A DNA stretch of 64,000 nt from Nymphaea colorata (taxonomy: Eukaryota > Streptophyta > Magnoliopsida > Nymphaeales > Nymphaeaceae). This document shows positions 25,517 through 35,783 of the stretch, piece after piece; the first letter of the stretch is position 1; every line of letters starts with the position of its first letter. Both the position numbers and the translations under genes were made by a program. Under the pieces are notes generated by a model. That model made no database searches, was not told where the DNA came from, and saw nothing but the letters and a program-made list of their open reading frames with translations. The DNA is taken from assembly GCF_008831285.2 (NCBI RefSeq), contig NC_045142.1:21949354-22013353 (forward strand). The letters run 5' to 3'.

Positions 25517-25765
25517 ATGGATAAATGGATGCTACGCTTGACATGCCTATGCCTCTTGGTGCCTGCGATGGCCTTGATGGTGGTGGCGGTGGAAGCAGCA
25601 CCGCCGGTACTTAAGGCTCCGGCTGCTGCTGGTTCTGGTGCACGGCTCTCCAGTCACGGTGTCTGGTGCTGGTACAAGGTCCACAACATGCTGCGCCAGG
25701 CCGGACAGAAAGTCACGGCTCTCGATCTCACCAGTGCCGGAATCAGCCCCATCCCAACTGTCAGA
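25517..25765 (+). pseudogene. MES copy D: truncated, damaged exon 1
   Basis: The frame opens MDKWMLRLTCLCLLVPAMAL, clearly a paralogue of copies A and B, and continues to LDLTSAGISPI before it diverges and stops (TAG at 25769). A deletion removes HYVLVHG and the oxyanion HGSGHG box, leaving GARLSSHGVWCWYK with local frame changes. Exons 2 to 4 are absent from the following 2 kb. Its promoter block lies 6.4 kb upstream, beyond the copia element. It cannot encode an active hydrolase. Confidence 0.9.
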
Positions 25766-27660
25766 CCTTAGATTTGAGGTCTTTAAAAGTACAATGGGGG
25801 CCTGGGATCCTTAGCTTGCTTGAAAAACAAATCAGTTCTATAGAACGTGAAAAAATATGTCTTTAAAAAAATAAAAAACCTGAAAAACGAGTATTTTTTG
25901 AATTTTTATGATTTTTTATTTTTTAACATTTTCAAGATTTATTAAATGTTTTTATTTTTTTAAAAATTCGCTGAGATTTTCTTGAGATATTTTTAAGATA
26001 AATAATTTTACTGTATTATTCACGAAAAATTCATCCCCATATAATACTTATACACAATATATGTGATAATGTTATAAAACACAAATTTTAGTTCAGCCTC
26101 ATCCAATGCTATCAAATCATACTCAAAGTCAAAGGGTCCAGAGAGGGAGTTGTTACCTATGTACAAGGAAAAAAAAAGACATATTGGTAATTGTAGTAAA
26201 AAATTGTTCTTTTAATTTTCCACATTTCTTGGATTTCATTTTTTGTCTTCACAAAACTTTTATTTTTTCATTAACTATTTTTTCGATTTCATTTTTTGTC
26301 TTCACAAAACTTTTATTTTTTATTAACTAAGAATATTTTCGTCGCTAACCATACTAGTGCACAAAAAAATTGTATTTCAATACGATGTACATAACCAACT
26401 TTGCTCGTAAGCTATGGGGGTGTCACTCGTCCATCGTCGTACAACATGGCTTCTTTGATATTTTGAAAAAAACAAATATATGTATTATAAAAATCGAATA
26501 TGAGAAAAAATTAATATGTGATTAAAAATGAAATCAGATTCAAATTTAAAAAATGACATTCGATCAAGTTTGGGTATACATAAATATCCAGTTAGATATG
26601 GATACAGACCATGCGGGATATATATATTTTTAAACAAATATCCTATATCTAAGGCTGTCACATTTTGAAAATAGGCAAAATTCTATTCAAAATTCAAACT
26701 CAGATTTGTACATGAAAATAAAAATCAATTCAGAACAGATTCAGATTGTGAAATTGGTTTTTGGATTCACATTCAAATATGAGTTTTCTTCAAATCAGAA
26801 TTTGAATTTAAATATGTGAATACGATCCATTGACATCTCTAATCGCATCAAAATAGTTGTGACATGGAAGGGAGAAAAAAACGAATCTCCCTTTTCAGTT
26901 GTCTCAATTATTTTGGTATTGGAAGGTCATCCAGACGCCGCAAATGGATTGGTTATTACCAATTCACTTAGAGATAAAAGTGGGTCGAACGCACACTACG
27001 ACTCATGAGCTCATCTCTACCATCCAAAATCCAAAAGTCATTTTGTCTGTTTCAGTAATTGGTAATCAAATCTATCCCAATTGTTTGGGTGATTCAGCCA
27101 GAGCTTTCACACAGTAGCGAAGCTGCTTGTTGCCTCGAGTGGGCCACTGCCCATGTCAATCCATCAAAAAATTCATTATATTGTGTTAACTTCACATTGT
27201 TAAGACTTTAAAATTTTATGCAATGCCCACACCAAAGTTGTATCACCAATGCAAGTGCCGCACAAATGAAGAATCTTGGCTTCACCACTACTTTGGCCGG
27301 AACTAAATGCAAGAAAACTTGGTCCAGCCAAAGCTTACCAAGTAAGCATATTTGGCACTAAATACATGGAAAGTGTGACAGGGCCGACCCCTAAACTCTT
27401 TCCAGGCCGACCCAGTAAGCATATTTGGAAAAATCAAGTGCAAATAATGTTTTAAAAAATTAAATTTAATTTTAGACAACAAAAAAAAGAAAAAAAGAAC
27501 AGGTTAGACGTAAACGTTTCCATCGAATCCGAATTGAAAAGTCACACCGAATTCTATGTACAATCAATATCAGCTCGGAAAACATACTTCTAACAATTTA
27601 AATCCAAGAAGTACCTTTCCTTTGAAGATAGCCAGCCAATCCATTTCCGGCGTCGAATAC
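25766..27660. other. Intergenic DNA between MES copies D and B
   Basis: AT-rich and without a gene. It includes a duplicated ATTTTTTGTCTTCACAAAAC motif (26236-26315), a MITE (26415-26840), and sequence related to the upstream flank of copy A (27000-27110; 27545-27660). Confidence 0.5.
26415..26840. mobile_element. MITE-like element, 'TTGACATC' family
   Basis: Its right end reads CATTGACATCTC. The interior shares a long colinear similarity with 45360-45805 (words such as 'aacaaatatcctatatc' and 'gattcagattgtgaaattgg'). No coding capacity; boundaries are approximate. Confidence 0.6.
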
Positions 27661-27661
27661 C

Positions 27662-27699
27662 GGTGGGAACATTAAATGCTCTTTCACCTCCTTAAATAG
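27662..27699 (+). promoter_or_regulatory. Core promoter of MES copy B
   Basis: GGTGGGAACATTAAATGC, a shortened pyrimidine run, then CACCTCCTTAAATAG. TTAAATAG is at 27692-27699, about 80 bp before the start codon. It matches the blocks before copies A and D. Confidence 0.7.
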
Positions 27700-28449
27700 A
27701 GAGATAAAGCAGCAGGCAGGGTCTGAATCCGTAACCCTCTTCTTCGTCTATTCGTCTTCTTCTTCATCAGCTCAGTTGATGGATAAACGGAGGCTTCCGT
27801 TGACGTGCCTCTGCCTCTTGGCGCCTGCGCTGGCCTTGATGGTGGTGGCGGTGGAAGCAGCGCCGCCGGTAGTGAAGGCTCCCGCTGCTGCACGTCACTA
27901 CGTTCTGGTGCACGGCTCCGGTCACGGTGCCTGGTGCTGGTACAAGGTCCACAACCTTCTGCGCCGGGCCGGGCAGAAAGTCACGGCTCTCGATCTCACC
28001 AGTGCCGGAATCAGCCCCATCGATCCCAACTCCGTCCTCTCCTTCCCCTACTACAACAAGCCCCTCATCGATTTCCTCGCTTCCCTCCCTCCCAATGAGA
28101 AGGTTCTCTCTCGCCCCAAACCTCCGCCTCTGCCTTAATGTCAGTTTCTCCTCTAAATGAACCTTCTGATTTTACAGGCCACAGCGCAGGGGGCCTAAGC
28201 CTGACTCATGCCATTCACATGTTTGGAGCTAAGAAGATCAGTGCCGCCGTTTTCGCCGGTGCAGTCATGCTCCGATCAGGGTTCGTGACTCCGGAAGACA
28301 TCGCAATTGTAAGCATTTTTCTTTCTTTCTTTTTTCCCTTGATCCATAATTTCATTGATCATTTCTCCAAATACAATCATTCGCGCCATTTTATTGCTTG
28401 AGCTTTCGCTTGGTGTTGCCCTTATAGGGTTCAATATACCTGATTTGAT

Positions 28450-28620
28450 GAGGGGCTGAGTCTGTGTGGGCAATTGCTTACACGGAACCCAAAAAAAATA
28501 CTTATTTTTAGATTGACACCTTAGGATACTTTTTTTTTTATTTACATGTTGATGCTCCTTAAGAATTTAAAAAATTCATTACTAGGACCAGTTAGCAACA
28601 AATTTGTGACTCTACCCATG
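28450..28620. mobile_element. hAT-like MITE, degenerate copy
   Basis: Ends resemble GGGGCTGAGTC and GACTCTACCC, with the internal TGTGGGCAATTGC motif of the family. It lies in intron 2 of copy B. No convincing target duplication. Confidence 0.45.
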
Positions 28621-28734
28621 ACTCAAGTAAACTTAATTTGGATCGACCACCAACACTAAGACACAAATTATTTACAACGCCAATAACGTTTTGTGAAAAT
28701 CTTAAGCCTAAACCCTTATCATATTTGGATGTAA

Positions 28735-29095
28735 ATGGATCAGATTAGAATTGGATGCATTCTTAATTAAATTCACATTCAAAGTACAAATGAACAAAAG
28801 TCTATACCATGTTTGAATCCAAATTCAATTTTTAAATGCACATATGATAAATTTGAATTGGATTATGGTATGTCAAATAACCAGACATGTAAGATATTCA
28901 TTTAAAACTAAATTAGGACTGAACCCAAATATGATAGGGTATTTGTTTAAATCCAAATCTGACTGGAAGTCATTTCTTAAATCTGAATCTTATCCGATTT
29001 CTTAATCAGATATTATTATTATTTTTTATATCCGATTTTCTTGAACCAGTTTGATTGAATATATGATTCAAATCGGATTTTATTGACATCCCCAT
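28735..29095. mobile_element. MITE-like element, 'TTGACATC' family
   Basis: It begins GGATGTAAATGGATC and ends ATTGACATCCCC, an approximate terminal inverted repeat. The interior is AT-rich with repeated 'aaattcaaat'-type words. It lies in intron 2 of copy B. Confidence 0.55.
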
Positions 29096-29678
29096 TGTTA
29101 TATGAGGCACTACTGCTTTGCTGTCTCTACTCTTGAGGCTTTCTCGCTTCATAAACATACTGATTGAACTTCTGTTCTTCTTTTGTTAAAAAAACAAAGG
29201 GTACTCCGGGCATAACTCAAGCGGTGAAATTAGAGTTTAGACAAGCACCAGACAAGTCTGTGATATTGACAAGCTTCGCATTTCTGCCAAAGTATATACG
29301 CCAAGTTCTCTACAACAGAAGTCCAGAGGAGGTATACTTCCTTTATTTCAGTGAAATATTTCATCTCCCTTTCGTTTTTCCTTCTCCTTTTCAAGCAATT
29401 GCTACCTATGTATCTAGGATATCCTTCTTGCTTCTGCACTCCTGAAGCCTGCACCAGCACATGCAATGCAAACGGCCAGGTTCAACAACACAGGTGTTGA
29501 TGTTGATGGAGTCCCTAGGGTTTATGTGAAGACCATGATGGACAAAGTGTTGGAGCATGAGGTGCAAGATGCCATGATCAAGAAATGGCCTCCCCACAAG
29601 GTGGTGGCCCTCAATTCTGACCACTGCCTCTTCTTCTCAGCACCAGAGCAATTTACAGAAGTATTGCTGAAGGTCTAG

Positions 29679-31044
29679 AGCTCAGCCGAGATCAATCTTA
29701 GAACAAGATTTAAGAGAACCATGTCTTTATCTTTATCTGAGATTGTAGTGCCCCTTTGCTTTTTCTTTTTTGGGTTGGTGACTATTGTCTTGGGTTTTTC
29801 CTGCTCTTCGTGATCTCGTTCTGAGTATCATCAGTATTGGAGGTGAAATTCAATAAAAATTTCACTGTTTTTATTTAGTTGGGTCTAGGGTTTCTGTTTG
29901 TGCTTTTGCCAAATTAGTTGGAATAGGATTTTGCGTGCCCAGCTATAGCTGGCCAGTTTTAATGCCATTTAATGAGGACATTTCTTTGCCAGAGTGCTGA
30001 AGCTTTTCCCATTCCAGGGTCGTCCAGATCAACTTCATTTACTCTTATTCTCGTCTTGCTTAGAGATTGGATGCTATGGGAGTAGTTTGAAAAAAAAGGA
30101 AACTGACCCATTACCAAACCCCTTTGCAAATAATTTGGGTCTTTTTTTAATTAGAGAAGCTAGGATGAGGAGGTCTTTCTTCAGTTGAGCAAGTCACTAC
30201 ATGACAGGGTCAAAAGGGCAATGCATGTTAGGGAAAAGCTGGAATTTTTTTGTCGCATCGGTCAAGCTATACTTTCAAAATTTGAACAGGAGCTACTGGG
30301 TTTGTAATTTGTAATTTGGTGCCATTAAAATCAAATTGAATGAAAACCCAATTTTGACAAAAGTAGGCTTTGTAAAAGAGAGTAAACTACTGGGTTTGGA
30401 CTGAGTGTAAGCTGAATGCAGTATATATATATATATATATGTTTGGGGGTTGGGGGGTGGCCGACCAGTTCGGGAAGCGGCCGTCGCAGGGCACCTGATA
30501 TATTTTTTAAACTTTTTAGAGGGACCAAATTAAAAGAGCTCCCCTTGGCACTGCCCCTGATTGTTTGCTTTGCTAGCTGAAGCTGACTTTGTGGTAAAGA
30601 TACAAACTAGCCTGAAAAAAAAGGTGCATGTGGGTCGGATTCAAAGGAGTTGGCTGGATGTCGGCTGCCTTGTCGCCGAGCATTGTTCAAATCTCATGGA
30701 TATCAATTTTTTCCATTAGAGGTTTTCACAGCAGCTCTCAGGATGTTCAAGCCAAGATTTCAAGGAAAGAAAAAAAAGGGCGTGCGGACAGCCAAAAATT
30801 TCTGACTAAGGGGCACTCTTATTTTAAATTTTGAACTTTAAGGGGCACTCTTATTTTAAATTTTGAACTTTATGGGGCACTCATATATGTAGGGTGGTGC
30901 GGGCAATTGCCCACAACAGCCATGTTCTACTGTTGGCCAAACAATAAGGTGAATGGGAGCCGGATCTAGTGGTGGAGAGAGCAGCCCATACAAGGCCAGT
31001 CATATTCTTTGGCTCATTTACTAGCCTCTATATGCAAATCTCTA

Positions 31045-31085
<41 letters not shown>

Positions 31086-31110
31086 ATCTCTTACTGATGG
31101 TTGGTGCAGG
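29679..31110. other. 3' flank of copy B and intergenic DNA
   Basis: The first 85 bp match the 3' UTR of copy A; AATAAA at about 29852 is a likely poly(A) signal. Beyond is non-coding DNA with a (TA)n tract (30421-30440), a 32-bp tandem repeat (30808-30871), a GCGGGCAATTGCCCACA motif near 30890, and a (CT)n tract at 31043-31080. Confidence 0.5.
30808..30871. repeat. 32-bp tandem repeat
   Basis: Two copies of a unit beginning AAGGGGCACTC and ending TTGAACTTT, followed by a partial third. It probably belongs to a hAT-like MITE remnant, since the family's palindromic motif follows within 50 bp. Confidence 0.8.
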
Positions 31111-31120
31111 TCACTTATCC

Positions 31121-31128
31121 TTAAATAG
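31121..31128 (+). promoter_or_regulatory. TATA-like element of MES copy C
   Basis: CCTTAAATAG, followed by CGATGTAG, matches the element before copy D. It lies about 105 bp upstream of the start codon and just after a long (CT)n tract. The ATTAAATG part of the block is not evident here. Confidence 0.6.
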
Positions 31129-31230
31129 CGATGTAGAGAGAGATATGGTGCATTTGTGCATCTTCCTTCACTGAGTTCCTTTTCCTTTCTTCATCAACTC
31201 AGTGGTAGTGGGGAGTTCCCCTTTACTAGG

Positions 31231-34200
31231 ATGGGCCAACTGAGGCCCTTATACTTGTGTTTGTTGGTGCCTCTGTTGGTGCTGGTGGTTGAAGGGAAGG
31301 CTGCTTCATTCAGACACTATGTTCTGGTTCATGGTGCAGGTCATGGCGCCTGGTCCTGGTACAAGGTCCACAACCTCCTCCAAAGGGCTGGCCAAAATGT
31401 CACCAGCTTTGACCTCACCAGTGCCGGCATAGACCCGGCCGACGCCAACGCCGTTCTCACCTTTGAAGACTACAACAAGCCGCTTACCAATTTCCTCTCG
31501 GCCTTGCCGGACAATGAGAAGGTAAAATTTACGCCCTGCATGGAGCTCTCTCTCTTTGTTTCGCTTTCAGGTGGATCAGAGGCGGAGCCACATATGGGTT
31601 GTTCAATGTTTCTTTATTTTTACATTAACATTTTCAAATTTTTGTTCTGTTATATACATAGTGCCCCTTTGGAAATAGAAATCCATGAATGGGTGAAACT
31701 GGGCCGCTGCTCTCCCAGACTCTACCACTTTGTACCAACATTGCAAAAGGAGCTTAGTTTCTAATCTTAAAACTCTTGACTCTTTCCACTTGAAGATCTT
31801 AAACCCAACAGGATAGAACATTTCTCTTTTTATCTCTCTATTCAGAGTGCTTGTGGAAAATCGTGCATATTTATTGATCTCATTGCACTTGAGCCTCTAC
31901 TTGTGCAATTTGTGATATATATATATATATATATATAAAATTCAATCTTATTAGATACCCGATGTTACAAGATGACTAAAAATTACTGTTGCTACTAAAA
32001 AACCGTCATTACATTGACATTATTGATGGTTTAAGGTTTGGTGATAGTCTACGGCAACTTTAAAAATGATTCATAGTTCTTTTAGTGACAAATTTTTAAA
32101 TTTTAGCCATCTTACAACTATTTTGTATTTGGCGGCACTGACTTTTATCACACACACATATATGATAATTCAAGGAGTTAGGTAGTTAAGTTCATGACCA
32201 GAGACTGTGCTTCTGATACTTCTAACCAATTTCTCGCAACTTTTTTTTTGCAGGTTGTGTTGGTCGGCCATAGTGCTAGTGGCCTATGCTTGACCCATGC
32301 CATTCACACTTTTGGGACCAAGAAAATAAGTAGTGCCGTGTTCGTCGCCGCAATCATGCTTAGGTCCGGGTTTGTGACCACTGAAGATGTCAAGATAGTA
32401 TGTATTTCTCATCTTAGTCGAATTAATTAAACGAGTTAACAAGTTAAATGAGTTGATTAAAAGAAATAAAACAGGTTGACAAAAACAAGTTACATGAGTT
32501 GAGCTCTAGCTCAATGTTGTATATTCAGGCCGAGGTCGAGGTCGAGCCAGTTCTATTGAGCCAACTCGAGTTAGAGCCGAGCTCAAGCTCAAGTTTTTTT
32601 AGTCGAGTCAAGCTCAGTGAGTTGTGTGCAGCCCTACTTAAAGCCTTTTAAGTCCAAGGAGGTTTGATGTTGAAGGCTGATCAAAGCTTAGGTAAAATCT
32701 TCAATCTTAGTGAAAATCTTTCACCACACAATCTGAATATGAATCCAAATTCATGCATAAGCTTGGAGATCATGTCAGGGTCCAAATCAGATTCGACAAA
32801 GTATAACTTCAGTACTCAAATCCGAAATCCATGTGCTATTTGTGGATCAGATAACAGGTTACTGAAATCACAAAATTAATCATGTAGCATTTCATGTTGG
32901 ATATTGGTCTGGATCTCAACACCCAATTTTAATTGTTAATCACTTTCTGAGCCAGATCCAAGACAAACCCAGATGTCCAATTTCATTCTAAATGTAGATC
33001 TGGGTGTTACATTAATAATCAAATCCAGGATCAGTGAATAGGATTTGAATTTGATAATACTTGTAAGAGATAGACTAACTGTAGTAATCTAGCTGGCTTT
33101 TAATTATTAACAAATATTAATCGGTCTGTTCTTTTAACTTTCTGGGGATAAAAATTACAGGGCTTTCCAGATTTGAGCAAAGCAGTGCACCCTGTTTATG
33201 GAAAAGGGCCAAACAAGACTACGATCTTAACAAGCTTCTCATTCTTGCCGGAGATTATATTGCAAGTTCTTTACAATAGAAGCCCTCAGGAGGTATTTTT
33301 TTCCCCCAAGGAATCATTTTCCCTTCTTTTCATTTTCCTTTAGTTGTGTTTCATGGTCTCGTATTTTAGGTCTGAGGCTACATAAAAAGGTGTGTTTTGG
33401 AAGATCCTCAGTTTAAACGAACTGAAGAAGATCTTAGTAGCATGGATTTAATATCCATGCGACATATTAAAAACCTTGGACTTAAGGTCGGACGAAGGGT
33501 GGTCCGATCTTAAATCCAGGGATCTAAGGTCCTAGAATATCAGATCACCACGGATCTGAGATCCATGGTGAAACAAACACAACCTTTAAGCCACATGACT
33601 TGAATGAACTTTGTTCATAAATGCATTCATTATTTAAACTTAAAATGTCGTTGCTCCTATTTTACATGAAAGTGGCGATTTTATGAGAGGTCGACACCGC
33701 CCTCCTTTTGCTTGCCTAAAGGCCGTTGAAGCTAGACACCGGGCCGGGTCGCTGGCGGGTGTTTGATGAGGCTTGAATTGTGAAATTCTACAATTAAAAT
33801 TCTCATTTTTAATGAAAAGAGAATTACTTTATAAGACAAAAAATTATGATTTTGGAATTATAGGTTTATTTAGGTTCATTCTTGAATCAACACTCCTAAA
33901 TTACGATTCCATCCTAAGGAGTGGAATTATGATTAAAAACTTTTAGATTTTTTTTTATCAATTGTCTAATTCAATCAATTCTAGAATTTCAATTCTTTTT
34001 TTATCAAATACATCATTTTCAATTCTGAAATCAGAATTTAGAATACCAAACATGAAGGAAAAGTATAACTAAAGTTTTCGTTCCAATACCAGTCTAAGGT
34101 GGACTTTTGTTTCTAGAATTTTAATTCTACAATCAAAATTGAAGGTTGCCAAACGTCCCCTTAGCAAATATTTTCTTTTTGCCGTCTTTTTTTTTTTTGA

Positions 34201-34876
34201 GAAATTTATTGGGAAACTGGTCAACTTTTGATGTATTTATAGAAAAATTGCCAAGCATATGAAAAATTACAAATAACCGTCTAAAATCATAAAAAAAATT
34301 TAAAACACATGTTTTATCAAACATTAAAATATATTTGAAAAGTCCACTTTACCCCTAACCAAAATAGAGAACGATTTCATAGAAAGAGTTTTTTCACAAT
34401 TCATAAATTCAGCCCTAATACAAATATAGAAAATGCCAGCTTTATGAAGAATTTTTCCCAATTCACAATTTTTTTTTGAGGGTCTGACCAAGATTTGGGC
34501 TTTCTTTTATGCGTGAATCATTTTAATATGTTTTAACTTTTTCATTTTATAAGGAATATGTTTGTAATTTAGTTGAGGTCTAGCTAATGAGGGAAATTTC
34601 ATTCACCAGGATGTCATTCTTGCTTCCAAACTTCTGAAGCCCGTGCCGGCCCAGCCGATACTATTAGCTCGGTTTAACAGCACCAGCACCAGCACCAGCG
34701 TCGACGCAGTGGCTCGAGTCTACGTCAAGACGTTGATGGACAGGGTGATCAAGCAGGAGATGCAGGAGGCCATGATCAAGAAGTGGCCACCAAGCAAGGT
34801 GGTAGCCATTAATTCTGACCACTGTCCCTTTTTCTCGGCACCAAGACGTCTTGTGAACATACTCCTGAATCTCTAG
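31231..34876 (+). CDS. Methylesterase-family alpha/beta hydrolase, copy C (secreted-type)
   Basis: Exons are 31231-31521, 32254-32397, 33161-33292 and 34610-34876, with GT-AG phase-0 introns, giving 277 aa. The start is the ATG opening MGQLRPLYLCLLV; the in-frame GTG at 31156 is upstream but lies in the likely leader. A hydrophobic segment at residues 5-20 ending VEGKAA suggests a signal peptide without the Ala/Pro linker of copy A. Key motifs are HGAGHGAW (34-41), GHSASG with nucleophile Ser104, TLMD (Asp233) and NSDHC (His260), so the triad is complete. The elbow reads SASG where copy A has SAGG. Exon 4 carries a short Ser-Thr repeat (TSTSTS) from a hexanucleotide expansion. It is the most diverged array member and, with A, one of two that look functional. 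The substrate is unknown. AATAAA at about 34903 is a likely poly(A) signal. Confidence 0.9.
31577..31690. mobile_element. hAT-like MITE fragment in intron 1 of copy C
   Basis: It begins CAGAGGCGGAGCCACATATG, matching the start of the element at 56141, and stays similar through 'agtgccc'. The right end is unclear. Confidence 0.5.
31965..32125. mobile_element. MITE with inverted ends in intron 1 of copy C
   Basis: The left end GTTACAAGATGACTAAAAAT is an imperfect inverted match of the right end TTTTAGCCATCTTACAAC. A related end occurs at 57975. No coding capacity. Confidence 0.6.
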
Positions 34877-35709
34877 CCCTCAGCTCCATCCAACAAGTTC
34901 ATCTCAATAAATTAAGAGAAAGATTGTTTGTATATGAGATTGCAGAACAATGCAGTGAATTTAGTGTGCGTGTATTGTTGTTTCTCTTTTATCAGCTTCA
35001 ATGGCAAAATAATGTTCTGCATTTTCAAGTAAGATTTTTGTATGATATATGGTTGTTATCTAGGGTTATGATCCCCTAACAAGGGACTACGTGTTATGAG
35101 TTGTAAATGACCAAAATGGCCCTTTAATTGAATGGAAGACACCTCCTATTAGTGAAAAAAAAATGGAACCCAAAATTATGAAAATGTCACCTTGATAAAA
35201 TCTAGGAGCATGCCTTCCCATGTTAGTGACATAACATGTAAACCGTTCTAATGATAGATACTCCATGCAGCTATATTTATTAGAGCAATATTCGCTGGAA
35301 ACTGAATTAAGTTGGACTATCATTGAGATAATAGATTCATGAGTGTGATATTTTTATCCAGACAACAAAAATTTCCTCTTCGTTTTTCTTTCTTATTTTC
35401 AAAAGAGATTTTCTTTTTCATGCCTATCCTCTACCTATAGAAAAAAGATACGACTATGTTAAGAGAGAATTTCACTCCAGCCCCCTTCTTAGCAATGTCG
35501 ATGAGAAAAATGTGGCTGTTGCTAAAAGGCCAAGAAAGTGATCTCCTTTCAGAGTTGCAGAGCAATGGTAGGCCTGAAAATTAAAATTTTACTTTCTAAA
35601 AGACCTTGTATCATGGACTAATCCGGAACAAATCAAGTACGCTATCGAAGTTTGACTACTTCAACCCTAACATGGATTATAAAAAACATTTGTTCAACCT
35701 TCACAACCA
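34877..35709. other. 3' flank of copy C and intergenic DNA
   Basis: Likely 3' UTR to about 34990, then AT-rich DNA without recognisable features up to the tRNA gene. Confidence 0.5.
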
Positions 35710-35783
35710 GGCCTATTAGCTCAGTTGGTTAGAGCGTCGTGCTAATAACGCGAAGGTCGCAGGTTCGAGACCTGCATGGGCCA
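35710..35783 (+). tRNA. tRNA-Ile (anticodon AAT)
   Basis: A 74-nt cloverleaf. The acceptor arm GGCCTAT pairs with ATGGGCC (one G-T pair) and is followed by discriminator A. The D arm is AGCTCAGTTGGTTAGAGC, the anticodon loop CTAATAA gives AAT, and the T arm contains the B box GGTTCGAGACC. It has no intron. A T5 run at 35797-35801 can act as the Pol III terminator. CCA is not encoded, as expected for a nuclear gene. Confidence 0.96.

Larger units (their letters stand above)
27779..29678 (+). pseudogene. MES copy B: methylesterase-family gene with a frame-breaking loss at exon 2
   Basis: Recognisable exons are 27779-28102, 28178-28308, 29200-29331 and 29418-29678. Exon 1 encodes the same signal-peptide N-terminus as copy A, with fewer alanines in the linker, plus HGSGHGAW. 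Exon 4 retains TMMD and NSDHC. Exon 2 lacks the 13 nt that encode VVLV in copy A, so the only nearby AG joins in the wrong frame and reaches a TAA within seven codons. Intron 1 is only 75 bp (747 bp in copy A), so one deletion probably removed most of the intron and the exon edge. No alternative donor or acceptor nearby restores the frame. Exons 2 to 4 are otherwise open, so the damage looks recent. An assembly error or an unusual splice cannot be excluded without transcripts. Confidence 0.8.

Noticed and set aside
31156-31230. Longer N-terminus for copy C from an in-frame GTG
   Set aside because: It needs a non-ATG start within about 30 bp of the TATA element; the ATG at 31231 gives a clean signal-peptide start.
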